In this document: piece by piece, positions 36,216-48,900 of the stretch
Layout of the letters: each line of letters begins with the position of its first letter
How positions within the stretch are numbered: the stretch's first letter is position 1
Assembly: GCA_033297075.1 (NCBI GenBank)
Contig: MU858055.1
Location: 310,001 to 374,000, forward strand
DNA from: Rhypophila decipiens
Taxonomy: Eukaryota > Ascomycota > Sordariomycetes > Sordariales > Naviculisporaceae
DNA: 64,000 nucleotides
Direction of reading: 5' to 3'
The notes under the pieces: model-generated
The model's input: only the letters and a program-made list of their open reading frames with translations
Told to the model about the DNA's origin: nothing
The model's database searches: none
Made by a program: the position numbers and the translations under genes

Positions 36216-37184
36216 TATGATGAGTGGAGATCAACTAGGCGGAAGCTGGAAAAAGAAAGATATAGATGGACGGTGCGTTTTCTTGACCTGAAAAGGCAAC
36301 TTCCCACTTGTAACTAAGGTCCCATGGGATCTACCTGGGAACCTGTCTAGCCATGTATATGTGTATTGTACTATATAAAGTAGATTTGGGTCTTTATATT
36401 TGATTATATCCTGAGTCTGGGATCTGAAGCCTCAGTTGACGAACAACCGGTGAGCTCCCTCCCCATTTGACCATTTGCTTTCTCGGTGCGCAAATCACGT
36501 CAAGATGCGTCTCCTTCAAGCCCAAGGCAGACTTATGACTGTAAAAGGTGTCTTTTCTCTTTTACTAACACCAATTGGCCAGTAAAACGCCCTGTCCAGT
36601 TATGGTTGTGTCTTATTGGGCCACGATCGAGCCGGCCGTGTTCGGAAACCCCACTCTGTTGACATTGACGGCACATTGTTGGGCAGAAATGGTTCATGCA
36701 CGACAGCTTCATTTCCCGTGGGGGAAGGTTCGACCCAGAGATTCTTTACTTATGCTGGCTCCTGCCCTTCTGTGGACTTCTGCTTGGTTTCCGGGTTCAC
36801 GACAGACCGAATACATCAGGAGCGGCAGGTACGGAACACTGCAGTGTCCGCCCTTGTCGATTGATGGCATGTTCAACAAACTTCAGACACCTCACATATT
36901 TCCGTACAGTAACACCAAAGCTGTTGAGACATTTACCAACGGGAGACTCGACGAACCCCTTTATTGCTTCGATACGGAGAGAAGCTCGACTATGTTAATA
37001 AGACACAAGATGTTGCAGGAAAACCCTTCACGGCTGCGATTGACCAAGAAAAGTTCGTTCAAGCTACGGAGTACGGAGGAGCAGAAACACATGTTGTACA
37101 GGACTAACTGAGATCCCAGGCTCCAAACCAGCACACCAAACGCCATTTTGCACACAAAAGACACACATGCAACTCGGGGAATTC
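36216..37184. other. Convergent 3' intergenic region (1 kb)
   Basis: This lies between mL46 and the Gly-rich gene, both ending here. It carries several TACGGA words (for example around 37064-37080). No gene is supported; the 178-codon frame at 36575-37111 has no family features. Confidence 0.45.
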
Positions 37185-39125
37185 TCAAAAGCCATCACGT
37201 CGACGGAAATCTGTATAATACGGATCTCCGGGACTGGTCCTTCGTCTCTCCTCAGGAGCAAAAGGATTCTCCATGAATGGAATATGGGCATCAGCGTCAG
37301 TTCTCCTGATGTAATCCATCGCTTCATCCAATGGCCTTCTCCGAGGCGCACGATGATCCTCCTCCCACACATCTTCCCTCCTACCGTTTCGTCTCCTGTT
37401 AGACCCCGCTGCAAGAGTGTAGCGGGCTTCCTCGAGCGCTTGATCGCGCAGATCCATGCGCTCCAGCTCCTCCAGCGTGGCCTCCTCGCGTGAGACATTA
37501 CCGGCAGCTACCAGACGGATGCTCGGCCGGCGCTGCAGGCGACTGGGGGGAGGACGGAGTGGTGGCTGCTGCACTGCCGATACAGTCGCCATAGCGATCC
37601 TGTCTGCGATAACCTCAACGTCGGCTCGCGCATCAGCTAGTCCGGCCTCGTACGCACTGCTTTTGATGCGTTCGATGTCCACTACGGGCTGCACCAACCG
37701 AGGAAGCGGCGGCGGCATCATTGGAGCATGGAATTCGTCCGAGATCCTATGCACTTCGCGTCCTTGGCCTCGATGGGGGCCGTTGGATTGTCGAAGCCCA
37801 TAATCTGCCGGACCCTCTAGTCGGTACTGTCTGTCCTTCCTGGGATGCTGCCGGTGGAAGGACCCCTGGCGCCGTGGGCCACGAAAGGAACCACCCGAAC
37901 TCGATGTGATGGTGGACATGTCATCGTCGATCGAAAAGGTCTCCGAGAAGAATGTCTTGTCCGAGTTGCTGGAACCAGAGTAAGGCGAGCCAGGAGGTGA
38001 TCGAGAATCCCGTCGGCCACCACCCTTTCGGTCGTTTGGATGCACGACCTGTGCAACTGGACCACCATTCTTTCCTCCGCCATGGCCCTTGTTCCCATTC
38101 CATCCACCACCGCCTCCTCCATTACCACCACCACCACCGCCGCCGCCGCCACCACCTCCACCACCTCCACCACCTCCACCTCCACCTCCGCCAATCCTCG
38201 CTTGACCTCCCTCGGCACCATGATGATGCTGATGATGATGACCTGCTTCTGGTGGTGGGGCCATGGGAGGAGGAGGTTGTGGTTGAAGGAAGCGGCGGAG
38301 GTGGGCCTCCTTCTGATGATAGATTGCCAGTGCATCCACCTCAGGTTTTGGGGACCGCTTATAGTAGGCAGTGAGACTGATGCGCTCCTGGTGCTTGGGT
38401 TTCTTTTTCTCCTTTGAAGACGACGATCTTTTGTGGTGCTTTGGGTCGCGAAATAGCGTGATATTCTTGGTACTGTGTTTATGGTGTTTGTCGTGCTTGG
38501 TCTTGGCCTTGGTGGTCCGGAGTTGGTGGTTGATCTGGACCAAGTTGGTCTGGAAGAATGGGTGATCGTGTGCCTGGAGCTCCTCCAGAATCTTTTCAAT
38601 TTGACGCTGTTGAGCTCCACTGAGCGTCGATTTCTTGTCACCTAGGGACCAAGTGGTCTGGTTTAGGCGCCGGACCTGGCGAGCTGCCTCTTTTTTGCTC
38701 ACCCCACGCACTTCCAGCACAAAACAACTTTCCCAGTTGGGTCTCCTGTCGTCATCGTTGTCGTCATCGTAGCCATCGCTCAGTCTCTGAGACGGCTCAA
38801 AGCGGTAGATGATGTAGTCGGAAAGCTCTTCACGGGCTTCGTCGGGAGTTAGTCGCTCCTTTCGGATATCACTGATCCGGACCGGCGAGTTATGTTGAAG
38901 GACGAGTGGTGGTTGATGCTGAGCGGGCATATGCATCGGTGGTGCTTGCCGCTGGACATGCTGCATATCTGCTGGATGAGGAGCGGCGTTGATGACACGG
39001 GGTGGGATACCTCCGCCCTGGGGAGGACGGCCATGATTCGGTGGTGGAGGGGGGATTCCTCTGTTTCGGTTCGGTGTAGGCGGACGCCCTCCCTCGTTGA
39101 GGACAACGAAGTCGTTGGGAGCCAT
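37185..39125 (-). CDS. Low-complexity protein with long poly-Gly tract, function unknown
   Basis: This is a single exon of 646 aa beginning MAPNDFVVLNEGG. I do not recognise a catalytic domain. The N-terminus is Pro/Gly/His-rich. It is followed by a moderately ordered segment from RISDIRKERLTPDEAREEL through FVLEVRGVSKKEAARQVRRL and LEELQAHDHPFFQTNLVQINHQL, which looks folded and conserved in composition. A Lys/His-rich basic part comes next (KAKTKHDKHHKHSTKN). Then a His cluster and about 25 consecutive glycines, interrupted by Asn and Trp, lead into an Arg/Ser-rich C-terminal half with a predicted helix at VVDIERIKSSAYEAGLADARADVEVIADRIAM. The intact long frame, ATG in good context and charged composition support a real gene. 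It may be an RNA- or chromatin-associated protein, but this is only a guess. Confidence 0.8.
   Translation of the reverse strand: MAPNDFVVLNEGGRPPTPNRNRGIPPPPPNHGRPPQGGGIPPRVINAAPHPADMQHVQRQAPPMHMPAQHQPPLVLQHNSPVRISDIRKERLTPDEAREELSDYIIYRFEPSQRLSDGYDDDNDDDRRPNWESCFVLEVRGVSKKEAARQVRRLNQTTWSLGDKKSTLSGAQQRQIEKILEELQAHDHPFFQTNLVQINHQLRTTKAKTKHDKHHKHSTKNITLFRDPKHHKRSSSSKEKKKPKHQERISLTAYYKRSPKPEVDALAIYHQKEAHLRRFLQPQPPPPMAPPPEAGHHHQHHHGAEGGQARIGGGGGGGGGGGGGGGGGGGGGGGNGGGGGGWNGNKGHGGGKNGGPVAQVVHPNDRKGGGRRDSRSPPGSPYSGSSNSDKTFFSETFSIDDDMSTITSSSGGSFRGPRRQGSFHRQHPRKDRQYRLEGPADYGLRQSNGPHRGQGREVHRISDEFHAPMMPPPLPRLVQPVVDIERIKSSAYEAGLADARADVEVIADRIAMATVSAVQQPPLRPPPSRLQRRPSIRLVAAGNVSREEATLEELERMDLRDQALEEARYTLAAGSNRRRNGRREDVWEEDHRAPRRRPLDEAMDYIRRTDADAHIPFMENPFAPEERRRTSPGDPYYTDFRRRDGF
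38103..38193. repeat. Coding GGN trinucleotide tract (poly-Gly)
   Basis: An imperfect run of CCN triplets on the plus strand encodes the long glycine run of the minus-strand gene. ACC, TCC and GCC triplets are mixed in short blocks, which fits growth by slippage. Confidence 0.85.
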
Positions 39126-42100
39126 GATGGGCTCGGAGCAATGATATCGGTTGAGTGTGTGTTTGATTAACGGGCAACAGGCGAGAGTTTCTCAACAATG
39201 GTTGACATGGGGCGAGGGTCTCATTCAAGGGGAGAGGCCGGGGTTTCTACACTTTAAGTACAATACGGGCAACCAAGTTGCCACCCTATTCCTGGTCGTT
39301 GAAAAAGCGAGGCGAGCGAGGGTGTGGAAGGACGGTCAACTTATAAACGGGGGCTTGCGAGTATGTCAGACCTCCAAGAAGAGCCCGGAAATCAAGGATC
39401 CGAATCGATATGACTTTTCGTCTTGATATCAAGCCAATGGTGGATAAAGAAGAACGAGGGCGGCTTGGACGGTGTATCCCAACAGCCCATTAAACCCGAG
39501 CACAAAAAGGCGACAAAGGAGGCTGATGCAGGGCAACTGAAAGATGCGTTCCACCAAGGCCTACTTCTTATCGTTGGAGCCCTCCCTGATTACAAGCACA
39601 CACCGGGACCAAAACGAGAAACAAGGTGTGTGTGTACACGTTCCCCGCTTCGGTCAGAGAAGCTGAGGTGGGGGAAAGTCATCTATTCTTTGCGTTGCCT
39701 CTTTTCGCGGACCCAGACAAGGAATGGGAGGTGGTGCAGCCGCCTCGACTATTGGTCCAGCTTCTGATATCAAGGGACTTATGGAACGCCTCTTTCTGCA
39801 AACTTTCTTGCAAAGGCCGTCACCTGCTCTCCGGACTTGAAATCGAGCACGGCACAACGGAAAGCAGCAGCTTCACTATCTGGAGATGAGTCGATCGACT
39901 TGGTACTATTTCTGTCTCCTCTCTCACACAAAGACGGACGATACATAGATTCCGCCCAACTACCTGTCGTGTTTTGTTGGGCGATCGAGTTTGATAGGTG
40001 GTACGCATGGTATGCCCACGCCGCAAAATGCTTCAAGTTGCTAACATACAGATCCGTGCAGTTGTCGCCGTCGGAGCATTGGTTGTCATGCCGACTTACA
40101 GAAATTGTCACTCCTGCCGTGGCCTGATTTCATTTAGATTACTTCTCGGGCACTCTACGGGTTACTTGATCCTTGGTGGCGGGCGAACCAGTTTGTCACA
40201 CTGCTTGCTGCTTGGTCCAGAAAGAGGCAAGAAGGATTGGCTTTGGTTGCCTTGCCCGAATGTCGTTGTTGCTGCTTTCTCGGGCACTGCCCGGCCAGCC
40301 TGAGCCTGCTTTTGTGCACACCATTCAGGCTGCATTCAATCGTGCATATATGCAGTGTTGATTACGTCTGGATGAACTGAAAGGCACAAGCAGTGTGTGC
40401 TTTACATGTGAGTCAAGATACACTCCGTGGCATAAGCCATAAGGGACAGACCCTCCATTTCAAAAGCGCACACAGTACGTAAACATAGCGCATGCAGCCT
40501 CGTCTCCCATTAGCAATTCTATTGGCTCCCCAGCTTCACTTCACCGCACACCACACCCTCCTCCACACTTGCTGCCGACGCCCCGGTTTGCTGGGTTTTG
40601 GAGATGTGTTCGAGAATTAAAAGACGATCCTCGTTCTTTGGGGTTTATCTGTCCCCCACCTGGTTGTCCGTCAAATTGCCAGCTCCGACCGACTGCATCT
40701 TCATATCTACCGAGTAGCTTGGTGCTTCTCGACCTCGTTCATCTCTGATTGCCGAAGTTCCAGTCCAACCTGGCCAAGTTCTACATGCAAGACATTTTCC
40801 TGGGGGAGGCGGTGTAGAACTTTATACGCCCCGCAGGTAGCATTGGGATTCTCGTGCAATTAGGATCAGGATCCATCCCGTCTCTGCCGCGTACATGTTG
40901 ATGGATATCAAATAATATACCTTTCCCATCCCCGTTATCGTAGGTAATCAATCATATTGCGGCTCTGCCAATCTCACCAGTCGCCACGCACTCACTCTCA
41001 CGTCTCGGCTCGTCTCGTTCACTCCCGTTCACCACCATTCTCACCGACCGAACGTACACGTGTAAGTGATGCTACGGTTCCTTTGCTGTTGGTTTTCTTG
41101 ATTGTTCGAGATGAAAATAAAGGGGATCAGCAGTTCGTTACGTGGTAGTTGCCCTGCGCCGCGGTAACGAATATCTGCAAAGAATACCCGATGCGGCAGG
41201 AATCCATCCCATTGGTTCCTGGCATCGTCACCGAGGTTGTTTTTGAACTTTCTGGATTCTTTCCGAGGTTTTTGTTTTCTCTTTGGTTATTTCCACACGA
41301 CGACTGATTCTCTCAGGGCAGTCTTTGTTCCGTGTTCCGTGCGGATCAATGATGCCGTCATGCTATACCATGCCATACCACATGGGCTGGCTTGGCTGCT
41401 TGGTTTTGATGTTGACGTTGGAGGTGGCGTTCGGGAGCGTGAGTTCGTCCCTCGACTGAGCTGGGCTTGATCACGACCTTCGAGATTATTCTCACGTAGC
41501 GGGTGAGTTGACGGTGAGTACGAATAGCAAGTCTGGTTACCCCTGTCTTGTTGTCATCAGACGGCCGGGAACTACACGGTGCTTCTGGTCAGTCCCGCAA
41601 GTTGCCGATGAGACTACGTATACCAATATTCGTATACCTCACCGTACCCATGAGCAACAAGCCAGCCGAGAAGTCTGGACTCTGGCGCTCTGTTAATATC
41701 ACTTATCAAGTTTTCACTCTATCCATGTGCCGAGCGGCCCGGCCCTCTGCCTACTGTTACTCATTTCACAATATCACTAGACCAAACTGTTGCAGGCTGG
41801 GCTGTCTGTCGGTCACTCTTACGTGCGATCTCCCGATAGAAGAGGCAATCATGGTGTGGTTACATGCTGCTGCTGCTGCCAATAGCAACGGGAGTAAACA
41901 TCCTCTTTCCTCTTTCTACTGTGGCTTGAGTCTGGAGCCAGCCAGCACTTCGGATATAAAATGCGGTGGTGACGATCAGTTTTTGCCCGACTATGTCCCT
42001 GGTGTCACCAACCCGAGTTATCCATATCGTATGTGGCGTTCCTTGGCTGCTGCCAGTCAAGAAATGGCATGACAACCGGGCGAGAAGGTACGGATATACC

Positions 42101-44645
42101 TATATATTATGTGGGCGTTGCGGGATACCTAGTGTAGTGTACACTACTATGATGCACCTTTGCTGCCGACTTTCCTGATCGTCGAGCTTTTATATCTTGG
42201 CAAATCGCCGCCGCCTGATCTACCTACCTACTTTACATAGTAGCCTTGTATATAGATGGAAATCTCGGTTGGGCTGGGCTAAGTGATTGGGGTAGGTCGG
42301 GTAGAGGACATTCAGTCATGGTCATGGATAGTACAAGTGGCGGTCACGCCCAACTACTACACCATCATGTTCAGATTATCTCGCTCGGTACGTACCTGAG
42401 CAAAGGCTGAGAATCTAGCCTTCGATGCGGCTCATTGTCATATCTCATGAGGCCGGGTAGTCATTTAGTTGCCTTAGATAGATGGCTTACCTACCTCGGT
42501 ATCGCGGGGCCCAGGTAGGTATCCTGTCTTGTCATGCAGGTTGCCGAGGAAAAGTAATGATTGTATGTATGACGAGCATTCAACCTGCCTACGTGGATCG
42601 ATTCGTCTGGCGTCCTATCTATTTTTATTTTTCCTTTCCTCTGGTCAATCTAAATTCACATCCCGACGGTTGATGGCAGGCTAGCGAGGAAGACAGACGA
42701 TGGCGGCTCGCGGATCCATCTCCCCCGTGTGGTCACTGATCTGCGAGAGCTGATCTGATCAAAAGTCTGGCAAGCGGTTCTTCCCACTGATATTTTTTAG
42801 TTGGGAAATACCTAACTACTTATCTTGCGTTATCGTATTTTGATATACTGTCCAAAGGAATGCCCACGATGACGTCTTGAAGGGAATCACGAGAGGCAGA
42901 AGTTTGGCCTCTCTTTCGTTACCTGCCTCATAGTCGTATGGATGCTGCCTTCCATGTACTATGTAAGTATACCTTATTCTACCATGAACAAAACGGCCCA
43001 ATAATAAACAACTTGGAACACCTGTATACCTACTAGGTAATTCTCTATCGATCGACTCACCGATGGATCTCTCTCCATTCGCCTTGCTCAGATCCCAGTC
43101 TGCCCATTTAAGGTACCTGATGATAAGTATCAAGCAGCTCGATAGATACCTTACCTTGTCGCCTCATTTAAACTAGTGAGCAACCGAATGCCCTCCTCAT
43201 TCATGGCATAATAAAAGCGGTGAACCTCAACTCAAACTGACGACTCACATCAACTCAACGCGAGCGCAGCCCAATCGGACCATGATCCATCTAGTTCTAC
43301 CGTAACAGCAGCCTGGCTTGGCTTTGACATCGCGCTCTGCGTGTAAAATATAACGTAATGACATGGTGACCATATCGGCGGATTGGAAATCAAGATCGCA
43401 CGCGTTATATCCGGCACCACATCTTTCAATCAGCACCCATGGCTCCGCGGTAGGTGGTTGCGCAGGTATTTATACACAGTTTGAGCTAAGTGAAAGCATT
43501 GATACGATGATCCCCAGAATCAATTCGCGGTCAGACGTCAGTACCATAGTCTGGAGAGCTCAAAGGACGAGAACATTACCTGGAGATCCAGTCAGTATGG
43601 TGTATATCCAGAGTACACAGCGGGACTCGTATAAGGAACAGATCAGGCAAGTATCTGACCGTCCAGCGCGTTCTTGTGGTTAAGGTTTTGCTCGTCGAAG
43701 TATGCCAACTTTCTTTGCAATAAGCTCTTGATGCTCTCCAGACTATGGTACTACGTCTGAAGGTGGATTGATATCGAGGATGATTCGTGGACCTTGCTTT
43801 TGCAAAAGAACACAAACTATATTATGAATTTGACCGCTCAGACGCCCAGTGTATTGGACAGCTTCGTATCTAGATGATGGCAGAGGCATACAATGATGAG
43901 CATCCAACATAGAGGCAAGCACACAAGCCAAAGGCAAGAAGGCAAGTTAACGTTAGGTAGGCTATCTTTACGTAGCTTCCTTGTATTCACGTCCATCTAA
44001 CATGGCTACATCTCCTCATGCCCATTTACGAACTTGGCTTGCTATGTCGGGATAGGAGATGATACGCACATAGGTTACATCCTTTGGATATGAAGAAATA
44101 GAATATTAAAAAAAGACAATAGGGGAAAAATGTTTGTGGTATCTCCAGTTTCCAAAATGCTAAAACGAAAACAAAGGAAAAAAGAAAAGAAGCTAAAAGG
44201 CTGTAGATATGTAATGATGATATTCAAAATGAAACATCAAGAGAGAGAAAGATCTCTAGAAAAAAAGATGCAAGTTCAGATCAGTGCCTCCAACCTAACC
44301 GTAAATGCCGCTGTCCCAAATGTCCCGAGTATCCAGTAATATAATCAAACAACTCCACCCTTTCCAATAGTTTCGGTCGCGATTAAAGGAATATGTATCT
44401 CGTGTTGTTATGTATTGGCCATGACATCGGTGTCGTTGTGATCTCCAGTGCTTCTGACGCTGTGGACCACAGCCATACCGACACGATGCCAGTGCCTCGC
44501 AGGTCGAAGGTAAAAACCAAACGTGATCCCACTCTCGCTTTTGATGTCTCCGCAATGCAATAATGAGAAAAAATAGGGGCGCCGCATCGAGTCTTCGTCG
44601 ACAGGGTGGCTACCCCAATGCCTATGTCGTAAAGTTCGCCGCTCT
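39126..44645. other. Gene-free interval (5.5 kb)
   Basis: The first kilobase should be the promoter and leader of the Gly-rich gene and the last few hundred bases the 3' UTR of the PH gene. Between them no frame carries recognisable domains. The DNA contains CTACCTA/TAGGTAGG words (for example 42220-42232 and 42488-42520) and a purine-rich stretch at about 44100-44280. I see no inverted-repeat element here. Confidence 0.45.
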
Positions 44646-45972
44646 TTATATAAATCTGTTCTCCGTGGTGACGATCTGCCAGGGGCCGAATAGCTCGACC
44701 TCTCCGTATGCTGGTGGTAGAACCCTTATCATGCGTCCCGTGTTCCAGTCGACGTACCAGCGCTTGCCCTTGGAGATGACATAATTACTCTTCCGTGGAC
44801 TCTTGAACAATAGCACCGCGTAGCACAACTTGGCGTAGAGTTGATCATGTGTTACTGTCCACTTATGCCTTGGCTTCCACTTTCCTGTGTCTGGGTCGAC
44901 ATTTTCGTTGGGATATGAGGTCGTCGATAATCGGCCGACGATGGGATGTCCGGCCCTTCCGTAAGCGTTGGGTCCTTCGTCGTCTCGGTCAGCTGCCGTT
45001 GGTTCCACTGGGGGGTCGTCGCCATCCTCCTCATTTTCTGCTGACACTACTGATGCTGCATCGCTTTCCCTCCTTTCCGTTAACCTCGGGAAGCCAGTGC
45101 TGTTATCTTCCAACTGCGGCCGTTGTCCACGAAGCCACCGTATTCTCTGCACCCGTGGTATACTCTGGTCGCGGGGGAAATCTCGTTCATCGATGGGTGC
45201 GGCAACGTTGATAGCGGCAAAGATTCCATCTAACCAGGTGACAAAGGTCGGCAATTCCACACATGATAATAAGAACTGATCCGTCTCGGCTCGCAAACGG
45301 ATGACATAACGCCGCCTAGTCTAGTCAGTAAAAATTTCATCTCCCCATCATCAAAGCAGCCTCATCCCTCATCGACTTCTTTTTCTCGTACCATGCCCCA
45401 AGAACGAATTATGCTATATCTTGGGATGAAACTCACTTTCGATAATCGGCAGCAATACCAGCATCCGCATGCAGCAGACTATAACTTTTCTCGAGCGTCG
45501 CCTTTTTTACCCACGGCGGGCTGTCTGGCGATATGTCTGATTTCTCGTGTCTGCTCGACCACCACCCCCTCTCCTTTTTTACCTGGTAAATGTTGAGTGC
45601 GGTGCCGTTTAATTCGACATATACCATCTGCCAGGCGCGATATTCGGCTCGTTTTACTGTGTTCTCGATTTCCATCTTGCGCATAAAGACTCCTTCCATG
45701 TGGACACCGCATGAGTACTCGGGTAGGACATCTCGGGGCTCGTCACTGGACAGGACAAGTGATGCTCGTTTTTGTGCGTTGAGGGCCGCTCTCATAGCAG
45801 TGGCATAGCTCGGTGGCTCGGCCGGCCTCGAGGTCATGAGTTCTCGGTAAAACATATCCTCGTCCATCGACATTCGGCGTGGGCGGACCGTCGGCGTCGG
45901 CGTCGGCGTCGTCGTCGTGGCCTCGGCATCTTGGCCGGGGTCGGCTCGGAAGAAGGCATCATGAGTAGCCAT
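44646..45972 (-). CDS. PH-domain protein
   Basis: In transcript order the exons are 45972..45437 and 45315..44646, giving 401 aa; the splice restores DYRKRRYVIRLRAET. The N-terminus is Thr/Pro-rich from a GGCGTC-like repeat in the DNA. A PPSY motif (residues 53-56), which can dock WW-domain ubiquitin ligases, follows. A pleckstrin homology domain spans about residues 85-220, from CGVHMEGVFMRKME through the Trp-containing helix LPTFVTWLDGIFAAI. The C-terminal part from WKPRHKWTVTHDQLYAKLCY to YVDWNTGRMIRVLPP looks conserved but is not a domain I can name. Lipid or membrane binding is inferred from the PH fold. The family is common in filamentous fungi, but its role is not established to my knowledge. 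Confidence 0.85.
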
Positions 45973-48900
45973 GAGATGCCTTCTTCAGCTGTGAGCGGCA
46001 ATGCACAAACGTCCACGGCGACGGCGGATTACAGCTCAATGGTGACGGTGTCGCTGAACAGTGGTGGTGGATAGTAAAAGTGACAGCGAGGTCGCGATGT
46101 CCTCTCTTGTCTCGTCTTTTGGTGGTGACTTCCCTCCTTCCTAATCCGTTCGGGCCGTGTCTGGCATATTGGCTCTGGCCCCGCTTCAAGGAATTTGCAA
46201 CGCCCGAGAGGAAGGAACTGTCAGACTTGATCCCGGTTAAAGCCAGACGAGGTGGAACTCAGGGCGAGGGCAAGTCCAAAAACGATGTGCAAGGCAGGGG
46301 AAGGTGCCAGATCCCCGTCACAGTCAGAGAGCGTCCTCGAGTAAAGATATCGTCTCGTCTGATGTTGGTAGAAGTTGTCCAAGGAGTGTGGAAGCTGCGA
46401 ATGCGATGCACCGATCGGTAGATGGGTGACGGCCAGGGGGGTTGGTTGATCGGTTCAATGGACCAGATCAGGCGCGGCCGGCAAAGGCACTTGGTCAAAC
46501 CCGGGACCTCAAGAATGAAGGAAACCTCCTCCACGTCAAGGGCTTGGTTTTTTTTTTTTTGCGTTCTCGGAGAGTGAAGTCCTTCTTCGTCCACTTGCTT
46601 CTTTGGCGAGTGGACTGTGGGGGCACTATGGACGCAGTTTCGCAGATAAAATGTGTGGAGTGATCGCCAAAGCGGCGGGAAAAGCTTAGCATGCGGTTCT
46701 GGCAAGGGAAGGGGGCAGCCTGTCACGAGAAGCACGAGCTACTGGGTGTGCACAGGGCCACGGGCAGGTCCAAGAAGCAAGGAGGGCGACGGTGGCTCTG
46801 GGGAATTGTGATCAAAAAGTCCCGATGCAAAAGAGCGATCGACTTCTCGGGACCGGTAGGTACTACGGATACGGAGCAGGTAGTGCGGAAAGGTTTAGAT
46901 GCCCAGACTTTGATTGTGATTGTGCAGAAAGGTGAACGAATGTGATGCCTGCAAGGTACAAGGGCATTGATGGGAAAAGGGGACCTGAAAGACCAAGAAA
47001 CATGGGCGACATGGACTTAATTGCCTGCCAGCCTGCCTTCCTAGAAGAGCACAGTTCAGTTGAACATGTTCATGCCGATATGAATCCATATCCTGGGGGG
47101 GTGACTTCCCCTCTTGGCAATTTGTCCTCGCTGTACGGAGTATACAGTCATATGTGGGAGGGGCTGAAATGACACCCGTCTTCACCGTGACGGCAAACGG
47201 CACACAACTGGAAATATTGGCGGACTCGACCAGCGTTTTTGCTGCATGGACCCGGAATCCTGGACACTAATGCGGTGAATGGAAATACCAGCTGGGAATT
47301 GTGCATCGAGGGCTGGCAGGAATCTGTAAAACAGTTGAATGGTTTGACCACTTGGCATCTTCCTCACGACTCCATCTCTCTGACCGGTGGTGGCAACTTT
47401 CATTCACTCACCAAAGAAAACAATGTCTGTAGGCATCCCGTTGTAAATGTACTGTACACCTCAGGACGTGTAAGTCATATGCCCTACGTACTTGTGTAGC
47501 TGTGTGTTCTGAGTACATGTACCTACACCTTGATATAACGGCAGAGGCATCCGGTAGCGCCTTCTAAATTAAAATGGACAGTGATACGGCTGTTGTATCG
47601 TTCCCCCTCTTTCCTTACTGGAACCACGGATGCTCTAGAAGCGGTCCGTAAAGGGCAGTACGTACGTGCACGAGCTTATACTCACCATCTTCCTGCTGTT
47701 CGTATCATCAACAGCTTCACTGCTCTGTCGCGAACCATCAGGTTTGTTTAGAGTATATTAAACTTGATGATCGAGGTCTTGTTTCGGATACACCCTGTGT
47801 CACCAACCTTTGCCTCTTGGCCTCTTCATGGTGCGTTGCTTCTTTTTGGCATCCGAGCCAAAAGAGACTTGTCGCCTTCAGGTTGTTGGAGGGCCGAATA
47901 GGAGTGGGCGGATCTTGTGGGGAGCATCATCGTTGGTAGGAGGCTTGGACGACGGAGCAGGTGGGTGTGGGTTCTGGCTGGTGGTCTCCGCTGGGTTGAA
48001 CCCTTGTTCCCCTTGACGTGCATTGCTGGTCAATCGATGGGCGTAATAAAGGCCCTGGCCCAATCACAACGCTCGCCGGCGGGCTCGTCAGCCATCCCGC
48101 GCATGGCAGGCTAGGCCGTTCCGGGTAGGTGGTTGAGGGGGACGCCATGCTGACTGGTGCGTCTGGCCGACTTGATGCCGGAGTTTAGCGGCCGATATTA
48201 CATACGCTAGCGTACGGAGCACAGCGACCTGGACGCTACGGAATACACCCCCGTACGTACGTGACGCCAGGCGGACCGACTTAGTCGGACTTGGTAGCAA
48301 AAACACGTGTAAGCGACGAGACTACGCAGTTCATCTCCGTACTCAAGTGGAAGTTCGAGATATGAATTAGATTGGCCAAAGTCGAACTGTGGGTGATGCG
48401 GCATCTATATGGGCCTTGGATACTCCGAGGCAAGAAGACATCCCTCTTGGCTAACAAAAGCCGAAGCAGAACTGAAGGGGCCGAAATGCCGATGGGATTG
48501 CCAGATCTCTCAAGGTCCTCAAGGCTCATCAAGGCCCTCAGACCGAGCTGAGTCTGGATTAGGTAAACCATCAGATTTGCTCGTTTCAACAACGGCATGG
48601 ATACTACCTACCTTCGTACCTGGTAAATACGCTACAGCCGTGAGATTATTTTTAAACATATTAATGGTTCTCTGGGCAAGCTGATTGACCCGCAAGGGAG
48701 GTAGGTGTCACCTGGCGATATTGCGAGCTGGAACCTGTGCCGCAACGGTCCACCCGAAGCATACCCAATCGAGCAGTCCATAACGACGGGCAAGGTTCTG
48801 GAATATCATGTTGCCGCAAGTATCGGTATTGCTGAATCAATGTCTTTGAATCACTGTCTCCTTTTACGAATATGGGATTTCGATAGGCAGGCAGGCCTCG

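Noticed and set aside
41548..42072. 174-codon open frame in the 39-44.6 kb gap
   Set aside because: No family features were seen, and nearby alternative frames are equally long, as expected by chance.
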